Origin: Candidatus Accumulibacter aalborgensis
GTDB lineage: Bacteria > Pseudomonadota > Gammaproteobacteria > Burkholderiales > Rhodocyclaceae
Length of the DNA: 64,000 bases
Assembly: GCF_900089955.1 (NCBI RefSeq)
Contig: NZ_FLQX01000002.1
Location: 20,869-84,868, forward strand
Direction of reading: 5' to 3'
Of this stretch, positions 1 to 8,709 are shown piece after piece. The position numbers and the translations under genes were made by a program. The stretch's first letter is position 1; each line of letters starts with the position of its first letter. The notes beneath the pieces were generated by a model. The model saw nothing but the letters and a program-made list of their open reading frames with translations. It was not told where the DNA came from and made no database searches.

Positions 1-2
1 TG

Positions 3-1193
3 TACTACACTTTCGACTGCAGCCTGGGCAGTGTCATCGACCAGAACACCAGCGAAATACTGACCATGTTCACCGCCGAGCAGAGATCCGCCGCCGCATC
101 CATTCTCGGCTACGTCGGGTCGCTGACCGGGATATCCTTCGCGGAAACGGCCTCCGGAACGTCTGCCGATCTTCATTTTGGCGCGATCGACGTGGCGGGA
201 GCCAGCACATCGGGGCTGACCCACAGCACATCGAACTATTCCTATACCAACGGCCAGGTGCTGACGGGCTACTCTGCAGAGGCGTTCGTTTATCTGGACA
301 ATGTCGAGTTTGCCAGCACCAATGCCAGTCCAACCCCCGGCTCGGCGGGCTACGAAACGCTGTTGCACGAGATCGGCCACGCACTCGGGTTGTCGCATCC
401 TTTCGAGGGGCCCCGCGCCTTGCCGGCTGCCGAGGACAACACCAACAATACGGTAATGTCCTACACCCGTGCAGGCGATTTCAAGTCAACTTTCCAAGCC
501 TACGACCTGCTGGCGCTGACCTGGATCTTTGGCAAGGATGGCCTGGGCGGCAGCTACGGCTACAACTCGTCGCACGGTCCATCGCTGACCCCAGAAGAAA
601 GACTTCCGGCGACAGCGGGCAACGATCGCCTGACTGGCCAACCCGGCAACGAAAGCATCGATGGTTTGGGCGGGATCGATACCATCAGCTATCAGGGCGT
701 ACGAAGCAACTACGCCCTGAAGCCAGTCTCCGGCGGCTTCCAGCTTATCGCCCTGTCGGGTCAGGACGGTATCGATACACTGATCAATGTCGAGCGCGTC
801 GAGTTCGCCGACACGAAGATTGCGCTGGATCTCGATGGCAACGCAGGTAAGGTGGCCAGGATCCTCGGCGCAGTTTTCGGGTCTTCAGCGGTGAGCAACA
901 AGGAATATGCCGGCATCGGGCTCCAGCTTCTCGATCAAGGCATGAGTTACGAAGCGCTCAACGGACTGGCCATCAGCGTCACCGGCAAGAACACGGCCGC
1001 CGAGGTGGTCGATCTGTTGTGGACCAACGTGGTCAACAGCCCACCCTCGCCGGATCAGGCGCAGCCCTTCATTGACCTGCTCAACGGTGGCATGAGCTTC
1101 GCTGCACTCGGCGTGCTAGCGGCGGACACCGAGCTGAATCGGCTCAATATCGATCTGGTCGGTTTGTCCAGTACGGGGCTGGAGTACGTTTAG
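3..1193 (+). CDS. Serralysin-type (M10) metalloprotease with RTX-like tail, 5' end outside window
   Basis: The reading frame is open to the window edge, so the first in-frame ATG (66) is internal and the true start is missing. A metzincin zinc site, HEIGHALGLSHP, is encoded at about 366-401, with a Met-turn (NTVMSYTRAG) about 25 residues later. These define a peptidase M10 serralysin-like catalytic domain. Then come degenerate glycine/aspartate repeats (AGNDRLTGQPGNESIDG, about 616-663) like RTX calcium-binding nonapeptides. The final ~110 residues are helical with two related segments (LLDQGMSYEALNGLA and LLNGGMSFAALGVLA), resembling the DUF4214-type tails of type I secretion substrates. Likely role: a protease exported by a type I (ABC) system through a C-terminal signal; no exporter genes are visible. 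The substrate cannot be told. Family assignment is secure; the secretion route is inferred. Confidence 0.85.
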   Translation, partial: YYTFDCSLGSVIDQNTSEILTMFTAEQRSAAASILGYVGSLTGISFAETASGTSADLHFGAIDVAGASTSGLTHSTSNYSYTNGQVLTGYSAEAFVYLDNVEFASTNASPTPGSAGYETLLHEIGHALGLSHPFEGPRALPAAEDNTNNTVMSYTRAGDFKSTFQAYDLLALTWIFGKDGLGGSYGYNSSHGPSLTPEERLPATAGNDRLTGQPGNESIDGLGGIDTISYQGVRSNYALKPVSGGFQLIALSGQDGIDTLINVERVEFADTKIALDLDGNAGKVARILGAVFGSSAVSNKEYAGIGLQLLDQGMSYEALNGLAISVTGKNTAAEVVDLLWTNVVNSPPSPDQAQPFIDLLNGGMSFAALGVLAADTELNRLNIDLVGLSSTGLEYV

Positions 1194-1415
1194 CGAGTCC
1201 GCCCCGCGGACCAACCCGTGGTCCTTGCAGGGGAGCGGCGATGACGTGCAAGCGGTTCCCGCCGGGACGAGGCTGCGGCTCGGCGGCGAACCCGGAAAAC
1301 GTGATCCTGGATTCGGCTGTCGATCCGTCTCGCAAACCATCGCAGTAGGTAGACATCAAATCGCCTAGACCCACTCACCGCATCAGCCCGCTCGCTAGAA
1401 AAAGCGGGGGTCTGG

Positions 1416-1491
1416 TGGCGTCCCCACGGGGATTCGAACCCCGGTACCTACCGTGAAAGGGTAGTGTCCTAGGCCTCTAGACGATGGGGAC
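1416..1491 (-). tRNA. tRNA-Glu (UUC)
   Basis: Read on the minus strand the 76 nt fold as a standard cloverleaf: acceptor GTCCCCA pairs with TGGGGAC, the anticodon loop is CTTTCAC with anticodon TTC, and the T-loop is GGTTCGAATCC. The 3' CCA is encoded. It follows tRNA-Ala by 26 nt and lies downstream of gltX on the same strand, so it may be co-transcribed with the synthetase that charges it. Confidence 0.97.
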
Positions 1492-1517
1492 CTGGAACCT
1501 GCGTTCTTTCGGCTTGT

Positions 1518-1593
<76 letters not shown>

Positions 1594-1698
1594 GCGCGAA
1601 AGAAGCGGCGATTATAGGGACCCGGCTGCTTGCTGTAAAGGGCCAGTGAGAGCCCGGTTTCACGTCAGTTGCGCGCGATCTCGATCCTGGACGCCAAA

Positions 1699-3117
1699 TC
1701 AGTGCGCGCTGCCGCGCAAAACGTCTGCCTGCATACCCACTGCCAGCCGCTTGAGTACTATCTCACGCGGGAATAGGGCAAGCAGGGCATCAACCGACGG
1801 TGTTTGCTCCTGGCCAGTCAACAGGATGCGCAGGGGCATGGCGAGCTTGGGCATCTTCACGCCGTGTCGGGCGACACACGCCTTGATCAGGGCGCCAATC
1901 GCGGCGGCCTCCCAGGGGATAGCGGGCAGATCGGCCACGAAGCTCTGCAGGAGTGGCAGCGTTCCCGGCGTCAGATGCTTGGTCAACAGTTCCGCAGTTG
2001 GCTGCAGATCCCGATAAAAGACTTCCGCCACGTCGGCCAGTTCGTTAAGGTTGGCGACACGCTCCTGGTGAAGTGCGATGATCGCTTCGAGCGATGGCGC
2101 GGCGGTGATCGTTACGCCGCGCCCTGCCAGACGAGGGCGAACCAGGGCCGTCAACCGGGACGGATGGGCGCGCTTGAGATAATGGGCATTGAGCCAGTTC
2201 AGCTTTTCCGTGTTGAACTGCGCTGCCGACGGGGTGATATGGTCGAGGTCGAACCACTCGCAGAACTGTTGCCGCGAAAAGATCTCTTCATCGCCGTGCG
2301 ACCAACCCAGACGCCCGAGATAGTTGACCACCGCTTCCGGCAGATAGCCTTCGTCGTCGTACTGCATGACGCTGACCGCGCCGTGCCGCTTGGAAAGCTT
2401 CTGCCCATCGTCGCCGAGAATCATCGACAGATGTGCGTAGAGGGGGACCTCGGCGCCGAGAGCGCGCAGGATGTTGATCTGGCGCGGGGTATTGTTCACA
2501 TGGTCGTCGCCGCGGATGACGTGCGTGATACCCATATCCCGGTCATCGACAACGACGCAGAAGTTGTAGGTCGGCGTGCCATCGGCGCGCGCGATGACCA
2601 AATCGTCGAGTTCACCATTGGCGATTTCGATCCGGCCCTTGACGAGATCGTCCCAGGCAACCATTCCGTCGCTGGGATTCCTGAAACGAACGACCGGTTG
2701 CACTCCCGCCGGCGGCAGCGGCAGATCCTTGCCTGGCTCTGGTCGCCAGAGGCCGTTGTAGCGCGGCTTGAGACCCTGCTGACGTTGCTCCCCGCGTAGG
2801 CGGTCGAGTTCTTCGGGCGCCATGTAGCAGTGGTAGGCGGTACCGGCGGCGAGCATTTCCCCGATCACGGCCCGATAACGATCCATCCGCCGCGTCTGGT
2901 AGAACGGCCCTTCATCGTAATCCAGACCCAACCAGGCCATCCCGTCGAGAATGGCCTGCACGGCCTCTGGCGTCGAGCGGGCCAGGTCGGTGTCCTCGAT
3001 GCGCAGCACGAAGCTGCCAGCGTGACCGCGGGCGTAAGCCCAGGAAAAGAGCGCGGTGCGCGCGCCTCCGATATGCAGAAAGCCAGTCGGGGAGGGCGCA
3101 AAACGGGTACGGATCAT
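1699..3117 (-). CDS. gltX: Glutamyl-tRNA synthetase
   Basis: Class I aminoacyl-tRNA synthetase that charges tRNA-Glu with glutamate. The 472-residue length is normal for bacterial GltX. The N-terminal [19 protein letters not shown] carries the HIGH-class signature (HIGG, about residues 16-19), and KLSKRHG near residue 240 is the KMSKS-class loop. The all-helical anticodon-binding domain fills the C-terminal third. The start is well placed because the catalytic core begins within five residues of the Met. Two tRNA genes, including the cognate tRNA-Glu, lie 105-208 bp beyond its stop on the same strand, suggesting a shared transcript. No oddities were seen. Confidence 0.97.
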   Translation of the reverse strand: MIRTRFAPSPTGFLHIGGARTALFSWAYARGHAGSFVLRIEDTDLARSTPEAVQAILDGMAWLGLDYDEGPFYQTRRMDRYRAVIGEMLAAGTAYHCYMAPEELDRLRGEQRQQGLKPRYNGLWRPEPGKDLPLPPAGVQPVVRFRNPSDGMVAWDDLVKGRIEIANGELDDLVIARADGTPTYNFCVVVDDRDMGITHVIRGDDHVNNTPRQINILRALGAEVPLYAHLSMILGDDGQKLSKRHGAVSVMQYDDEGYLPEAVVNYLGRLGWSHGDEEIFSRQQFCEWFDLDHITPSAAQFNTEKLNWLNAHYLKRAHPSRLTALVRPRLAGRGVTITAAPSLEAIIALHQERVANLNELADVAEVFYRDLQPTAELLTKHLTPGTLPLLQSFVADLPAIPWEAAAIGALIKACVARHGVKMPKLAMPLRILLTGQEQTPSVDALLALFPREIVLKRLAVGMQADVLRGSAH

Positions 3118-3308
3118 GAGCGCGGATCATCGTTGAGTAAAGAACCTATTCTAAATCCGAAAGGGGGGCTGCCGAGCAACTCTCGATGGCGCAAATCGAG
3201 GGTGATCGAGATCTCCTGCGTGTTTCGCCGGTCGCCGTGCCTCTCCGTGGCGTAATGCTGGCCTAATCCGCTACACTACTGGCTCTCGCCCGCACGCTCT
3301 CTCTGCCC

Positions 3309-5180
3309 ATGCCCCCGATGCCCTCTCGCGACAGAATCGACCGCTTCTTCCTTCTCTCCGGACTGTGGGTCGCGCTGCACGTCGCCGTTCTCACCGGGGA
3401 AGGGACCTTCAGCACACTTGGCGTCGGGCTCTGGACGCTGGCGACCACGGTGAGTTACGCCTTTCTGTACCTGCTCCCCGCGGTGATCCCGGGCTACCTG
3501 CTGCACTGGCTGCTGCAGCGGCGCGGCGCGACGCACGCCGGAGCAAGGTTTCTGGCTTTCGTGCTGATCGCCCTGACGGGAATGGTTCAGGTGCTGTTGT
3601 TTGCCGACCGCGTGATCTATGGCATGTATGGTTTCCACATCAACGGTTTTGTCGTCGACCTGGTCTTCTCGCCGGGCGGCATCGCGTCCCTCGGCGCAAG
3701 CAGCAGCACCGAGCTGACCGCCACCCTGGTGGTCATCAGCCTGCTGGCGGTGCAGGCGGCAAGCTACTACTGGGCGACGCGGCCCTTGCGCTGGGCTCCG
3801 CGCACGCGCTGGGTGCTCCTTGCCATCCTGGGCTTCGCAGTCGGCGAGCGCCTCGCGTATGGCTACAGTGCCGCCGCCCACTACCAGCCCATTCTGTCCG
3901 CCAGCGAGCGCTACCCGCTCTATCTGCCGACCACTTTCAGCCACCTGGCTACCCGCCTGGGAATCAAGGAGGAAGGCGCGGACGATGGCGGCGTCCGCAT
4001 CAAGCATGGAGGACTGAGCTACCCCCTGGTCCCACTGCGCGTCGAGCCGCCTGCGCGCCCCCTCAATATCGTCTGGCTGGCCGTCGAATCGCTGCGCTTC
4101 GACATGCTGGAACCCGCGATCATGCCGAAGCTGTGGGATCTTTCCGAGCGCTCGCTGCGCCTGGAGAATCACTACAGCGGCGGCAATACGACGCAGATGG
4201 GCATCTTCTCGATGTTCTACGGTCTGTACGGCAACTACTGGTTTCCGATGATCGCTGCCCGCCGATCGCCACTGCTGATGGACGTGCTTCAGCAGCAGAA
4301 CTACCAGTTCAGCCTGCACACCAGCCAGGGATTTACCTACCCGGCTTTCGACAAGACGGTCTTTGCGCAGATGAACCCGGCTGACATGCATGTGCTGAGC
4401 GAAGGCCCGCCGGCGTGGGAAAGAGACCGGCAGAACATCGACAACCTGCTCGCGTTCATCGATCGTCGCGACCCGGCCAGGCCGTTCATGACCTACATGT
4501 TTTTCGAGGCGACGCACGCCCAATACACGTTTCCGCCCGAAAGCGTGATCGCCCGACCGTATCTCGAAGACTTCAATTATCTGTCAGCCGATTTCGCCTC
4601 GCAAATGGGCCAGATCAAGAACCGCTACATCAATTCGGCCCATTACGTCGACCAGCAGATCGGCCGCATCGTCACCCACCTGCGCGAAAGAAAACTGCTG
4701 GACAAAACGATCATCATCGTTCTTGGCGATCACGGCGAGGAATTCATGGATCGCAGCAGCCGCTGGGGACATGCAGCCGAGTTCAACCGCTACCAGACGA
4801 GTACCACGGCGGTGTTGTGGCTACCGGGCCAGAAGGCGCACGTCATCCGCGGCATCACCAGCCATCTGGACATCCCGGCCACCTTGATGCCGCTGCTCGG
4901 CGTATACAACCCGCCGGAGGATTACTCGCAAGGATACAATATGCTGGCGGCTGACTTTCACCGCGCGTACGCCGTCGCCGCCGACTGGCAGCGCGTGGCC
5001 TACATCGGCGAAAAGTTCAAGATCGCTTTCCCGGTCAACGCCGCCGGCGTCATCCGCCAGGAAGCACTGGATAACGACGACCGGCCGCTGAGCGACCCTG
5101 GCCAGGCAAAAAGCGAGATCCGGCCGGCGATGCTCGAGATCATGAACAATCTGACGCGCTTCAGCCGTCCCAAGGGGTGA
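3309..5180 (+). CDS. YejM-like inner-membrane sulfatase-fold protein
   Basis: A 623-residue protein with about five N-terminal membrane segments (residues ~15-190, DUF3413-like) followed by a periplasmic alkaline-phosphatase/sulfatase-fold domain (~245-590). Visible landmarks are NIVWLAVESLRFDML (nucleophile region), SGGNTTQMGIFSMFYG and ILGDHGEEFMD (metal-binding Asp-His). The layout matches YejM/PbgA, which in enterobacteria senses periplasmic LPS and controls LpxC turnover. LTA-synthase-like or phosphoethanolamine transferases share the fold but have different membrane parts. No clear ribosome site precedes ATG 3309; ATG 3318 is equally possible. The gene is monocistronic, divergent from gltX, and ends in a strong terminator. 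The LPS-related role is inferred from the architecture only. Confidence 0.82.
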   Translation: MPPMPSRDRIDRFFLLSGLWVALHVAVLTGEGTFSTLGVGLWTLATTVSYAFLYLLPAVIPGYLLHWLLQRRGATHAGARFLAFVLIALTGMVQVLLFADRVIYGMYGFHINGFVVDLVFSPGGIASLGASSSTELTATLVVISLLAVQAASYYWATRPLRWAPRTRWVLLAILGFAVGERLAYGYSAAAHYQPILSASERYPLYLPTTFSHLATRLGIKEEGADDGGVRIKHGGLSYPLVPLRVEPPARPLNIVWLAVESLRFDMLEPAIMPKLWDLSERSLRLENHYSGGNTTQMGIFSMFYGLYGNYWFPMIAARRSPLLMDVLQQQNYQFSLHTSQGFTYPAFDKTVFAQMNPADMHVLSEGPPAWERDRQNIDNLLAFIDRRDPARPFMTYMFFEATHAQYTFPPESVIARPYLEDFNYLSADFASQMGQIKNRYINSAHYVDQQIGRIVTHLRERKLLDKTIIIVLGDHGEEFMDRSSRWGHAAEFNRYQTSTTAVLWLPGQKAHVIRGITSHLDIPATLMPLLGVYNPPEDYSQGYNMLAADFHRAYAVAADWQRVAYIGEKFKIAFPVNAAGVIRQEALDNDDRPLSDPGQAKSEIRPAMLEIMNNLTRFSRPKG

Positions 5181-5212
5181 TCACCGCTCGCGCAGCGGTG
5201 ATCACTCTTTTC
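5177..5212 (+). terminator. Rho-independent terminator overlapping the stop codon at 5178-5180
   Basis: A perfect 12-bp stem GTGATCACCGCT / AGCGGTGATCAC with a 5-nt loop is followed by TCTTTTC. The stop codon TGA of the preceding gene lies inside the left arm. Confidence 0.8.
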
Positions 5213-5253
5213 GTCACTGGCCAGCGGTACATCAAACCGGAGGCAGGAGTCCC

Positions 5254-5718
5254 ATGGCAACCCATCGCGAGAGCCGCGCCATTGCGCAACCGGCGGAATG
5301 GCTGTTCGATATCGTCGCCGATGTTGAGCGCTATCCCGAGTTCCTGCCACTGATTCACCAGGCGCGGATCGTCCAGCGCCACAAAGATGCGTACGAAACC
5401 GAGCAGAGCCTGGCGCTGGGTCTCATGCAGCATCGCTTCCGCACGCGGACCGAACTCGATCGACCGCGCGCCATCACCGTCGTCTCCAGCGACCGATCGT
5501 TCTGCCGCTTCGACATCCGATGGGCGTTCTCTCCGTTGGGCGACCAGCACTGTCACGTCGACTTCACGCTGAACTGCGAAACGCGCTCCATTTTCCTGAT
5601 GCCGGTGATCCAACTGCTGATCCTGCCGATGGCCACCAGCATGGTCACTGCCTTCGAGGCGAGGTCGCACGCCCTGGTGGCCCAACCTGGCGATGCGCCC
5701 GGCTCGTCGATGCTCTGA
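5254..5718 (+). CDS. RatA/Coq10-like START-domain protein
   Basis: A 154-residue protein of the polyketide-cyclase/START (SRPBCC) fold. The opening segment (RAIAQPAEWLFDIVADVERYPEFLP) is typical of the RatA/Coq10 group, and the closing helix (MVTAFEARSHAL) matches the usual C-terminal amphipathic helix. Coq10 members bind ubiquinone and support respiration. In E. coli RatA was reported to interfere with 70S ribosome assembly, so family naming does not settle the function. A good ribosome site (AGGAG) lies 6 nt before ATG 5254. RatA is often beside a RnfH-like partner; none is present here. The gene converges on glnE. Confidence 0.8.
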   Translation: MATHRESRAIAQPAEWLFDIVADVERYPEFLPLIHQARIVQRHKDAYETEQSLALGLMQHRFRTRTELDRPRAITVVSSDRSFCRFDIRWAFSPLGDQHCHVDFTLNCETRSIFLMPVIQLLILPMATSMVTAFEARSHALVAQPGDAPGSSML

Positions 5719-5800
5719 GGTTCGAAGCGCAGCAGCCGCTTCCGATGCGCTTCCCTTCGCTCAGCACATCCTACAGCCCTCTTTTTTTTTGCCGCAGCGC

Positions 5801-8545
5801 TCATGGCGAGCCAAATACCGCCAGCCAGAGGGTGCGAACCGCGTCGATCCGGCGGCTGACGGAGGCACGTTCGATACGCGCCCGGCGACCGGCATTGAGT
5901 CGCTGGGTGTGCTGCATGCGGCGAAACTCCCGGTAGGCGATGCGTACCGGGTCGGCCAGTCTTGACGGAATCAGACCGAGCTCGGCGGCAATGCCGAGCA
6001 GAGCAATATTGCCGAGGTTGCCGCAAAGTCGGGCATGCCGGTGGGCGTGGCCGAGGACCAGATACTGGACGATGAACTCGACGTCAATGATGCCGCCACG
6101 ATCGTGCTTGATGTCGAAGGTTTCGTCGCTCCTCGACGCGTGCTGGTCGAGCATACGCTTGCGCATCGACAAAACCTCTTCCCTGAGTGTCGCCAGGTCG
6201 CGTGGCTGGCGCAGGATCTCGATGCGGATCGCCTCGAACTGCTCGCCGACGGAGGCGTCACCGGCGCAGAAGCGAGCGCGCGTCAGCGCCTGGTGTTCCC
6301 AGACCCAGGCGTGGTGCAATTGATAGTCGCGAAAGGCTTCGATCGGGCAGACGAGCATGCCGGAATCGCCGTTCGGGCGCAGGCGCAGATCAACCTCGAA
6401 GAGTATTCCGGCCGACGTCCGGGTCGACATCCAGGTGCTCATCCGCTGACCCAGGCGCGCGTACAGTTCGCCGGCATTCGCTTCCGGGTCATCGTGCACA
6501 TAGACCAGGTCGAGATCCGAAGCGAAGCCGAGTTCCTTGCCGCCGAGCTTGCCGTAGCCGATGACGGCGAAGCGCGGCGGGCGCTCGGGATGCGGATGAC
6601 GGTGCTTCAATTTCTGCCAACAGAGATCCATCGTCGTCTGCACCATGATGTCAGCCAGTTCGCTGAGCCGGTCGGCAAGGTGCTCGACGGTGTGCAGACC
6701 GGCGATGTCCTGCGCCAGGAAGTGGAAAACCTGCGCGTGGTGCGCTTCGCGCAGGATATCCATTTCGCGTTCGGTGTCGTCAACGTGCTCGGCCAGTCGC
6801 GAGCGCAGGCTCAGACGGAATTCCTGCCAGTTGGTGCTGACGTCGAACATTCGCGAGTCGAGCAGTTCGTCGAGCAAAATGGGGTGGCGGGTCAGGTAAT
6901 CGGCCGCCCAGGATGAGCTGCCGATCAGTTCGGCGAGCTTCATCAGCGCCTGCGGGTACTGCTGCAGCAGGGCCAGATAGGCACCGCGCCGGCTGATCGT
7001 TTCCAGGAAATCGAGGCCGCGTTGCCAGGTGGCATCGGGCGTGGCCGTTGCTGCAGCGGCGTCGATCAGGCGTGGGCCGAGGGCGTCGAGGCGCTCGCGG
7101 TTGCTGGCCGGCAGTTGCAGGTAGCGGCTGCTCTGGCGGAAGCTTTGCAGACGTTCGAGCATCGCTTTCGGTTGGCGAAAGCCGAGCGTGGCCACGGGTT
7201 CGAGCGCGTCGTCGCCGGCTGCCGGACCATCCCAGATCCCGGCAAGCGGATGGATGCCTTCTTCCGGCTCCGAGAAAACCTGCTCGAAATGTCGGGCGAC
7301 GTCTGCCCGGTGAGCGTTGAGAACCGGCAGGAAGGCAGGCCAGTCGGCAAAACCCATCGACCTGGCAATCTGCAGGCGATCCCCTTCGTCAGTCGGTAAG
7401 CGGTGAGTCTGGGCGTCATTGACGTACTGCAAACGGTGCTCGAGGCGGCGCAGGAACTCGTAGGCGGCAGCCAGCTCGCGCTCGTGCTCGACCGGCAGCA
7501 GGCGGCGTTCGACGAGCAGCGCGAGGACCTGCAGCGTCGGCCGGGCCTGCAGCGCCGGATCGCGGCCGCCGCGAATCAACTGGAAGACCTGAGCGATGAA
7601 TTCGATCTCGCGGATACCACCCGGGCCCAATTTGATATGCTCGGCCATCTCTTTGCGCGCCACTTCGCGGCGGATTTGCGCGTGCAGAGCGCGCATGGCA
7701 TTGATCGCGCCGAAGTCGAGATACTTGCGGAAGACGAAGGGGCGGCCGGTGTTCTGCAGCGCGCTCACCCATTCAGCCTGCAGGTTGACGCCTTCGTTCA
7801 TCACCCTGGCCTTGATCCAGGCGTAGCGCTCCCATTCGCGGCCCTGCGCGATGAAGTAGTTTTCGAGCGAGCCGAGCGAGCCGACCAGCGCTCCCGAATC
7901 GCCGTTCGGTCGCAGGCGCATATCAACCCGAAAGACCTGGCCATCGCCGGTGGGATCGCCGAGAGCGCCGATCAGGCGTTTGCCGAGGCGGAGGAAGAAA
8001 TCGTAATTATCGATCCGGCGGTTACCACCCGCCGTCTGCCCTTCCTCGGGATAGACGAAGATGTAATCGACATCAGAGGACACATTGAGCTCGCGTCCGC
8101 CGAGCTTGCCCATGCCGACAATCAGCAGCCGTTGTGGCAGCCCATGGCTGTCGAGCGGTTCACCGAACTGCTCGCTCAGTTGCCGATGGAGAAAGTCGAG
8201 CGCATGGTTGGTAGTCACATCGGCCAGTTGGGTCATGGTTTCGACGACTTCGCCCAGCGTGGCCACCCCGCCCAGGTCGCGGACGATCAGTGAGGCCATC
8301 ACACGCTGGCGAAGGCGGCGCAGGGCGCGCTTCAGGCTTTCCTCGCTGGCCGGTGCTTCAGCACGGAGGAAGTCATGCATCTCTTCGCCGGTGACCGGAC
8401 GAGCAGCGCGCTCGCTGAGCCAGGCAGCGATCTCCGGCCGGCTGGCAAGCAGGTTTCGCAGGTAACGGCTATGTGCCTGGGCCCGCGACCAGGGGGGATC
8501 AAGCGGCCCCGCAGGGGACTCGCAGGGAGCGATGGTAGCTTCCAT
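5801..8545 (-). CDS. glnE: Bifunctional glutamine synthetase adenylyltransferase/deadenylase
   Basis: GlnE attaches AMP to glutamine synthetase in nitrogen excess and removes it in nitrogen limitation, under PII control. The 914 residues contain two nucleotidyltransferase domains, each with the G-S-type loop followed by DxD: GMGKLGGRELNVSSDVDYIF near residue 145 (deadenylase half) and GYGKLGGKELGFASDLDLVY near 660 (adenylylase half). The linker and C-terminal helical regulatory part are full length. It stands alone on the minus strand and is divergent from yhdP across about 130-165 bp. It fits functionally with the gltBD operon later in the window. The annotated ATG is plausible but lacks an obvious strong ribosome site. 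Confidence 0.95.
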   Translation of the reverse strand: MEATIAPCESPAGPLDPPWSRAQAHSRYLRNLLASRPEIAAWLSERAARPVTGEEMHDFLRAEAPASEESLKRALRRLRQRVMASLIVRDLGGVATLGEVVETMTQLADVTTNHALDFLHRQLSEQFGEPLDSHGLPQRLLIVGMGKLGGRELNVSSDVDYIFVYPEEGQTAGGNRRIDNYDFFLRLGKRLIGALGDPTGDGQVFRVDMRLRPNGDSGALVGSLGSLENYFIAQGREWERYAWIKARVMNEGVNLQAEWVSALQNTGRPFVFRKYLDFGAINAMRALHAQIRREVARKEMAEHIKLGPGGIREIEFIAQVFQLIRGGRDPALQARPTLQVLALLVERRLLPVEHERELAAAYEFLRRLEHRLQYVNDAQTHRLPTDEGDRLQIARSMGFADWPAFLPVLNAHRADVARHFEQVFSEPEEGIHPLAGIWDGPAAGDDALEPVATLGFRQPKAMLERLQSFRQSSRYLQLPASNRERLDALGPRLIDAAAATATPDATWQRGLDFLETISRRGAYLALLQQYPQALMKLAELIGSSSWAADYLTRHPILLDELLDSRMFDVSTNWQEFRLSLRSRLAEHVDDTEREMDILREAHHAQVFHFLAQDIAGLHTVEHLADRLSELADIMVQTTMDLCWQKLKHRHPHPERPPRFAVIGYGKLGGKELGFASDLDLVYVHDDPEANAGELYARLGQRMSTWMSTRTSAGILFEVDLRLRPNGDSGMLVCPIEAFRDYQLHHAWVWEHQALTRARFCAGDASVGEQFEAIRIEILRQPRDLATLREEVLSMRKRMLDQHASRSDETFDIKHDRGGIIDVEFIVQYLVLGHAHRHARLCGNLGNIALLGIAAELGLIPSRLADPVRIAYREFRRMQHTQRLNAGRRARIERASVSRRIDAVRTLWLAVFGSP

Positions 8546-8709
8546 TTTTCTCTCATTCTGTGGCTGTTGGCCCGAGCCTGTGCCGCTGGCCCTGATGACC
8601 CACAGTAAAGCCGCTACAATGGCTGCCTCAATCGTCTGTACCCGTATCCTGACATTCTAGTGACGCTTACCCACTGTTGGCAAAAGTCTCTGCACGTTGG
8701 CCGAACCTG

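Noticed and set aside
1194..1415. GGACCA/TGGTCC and CCCGCT/AGCGGG small hairpins after the protease gene
   Set aside because: Short stems without a following T-run on the relevant strand; not convincing terminators.
3276..4523. Long minus-strand open frame (415 codons) opposite the YejM-like gene
   Set aside because: Mirror frame of a GC-rich gene: rich in Arg, Gln and His, no domain, no ribosome site; the plus-strand protein has clear catalytic motifs.
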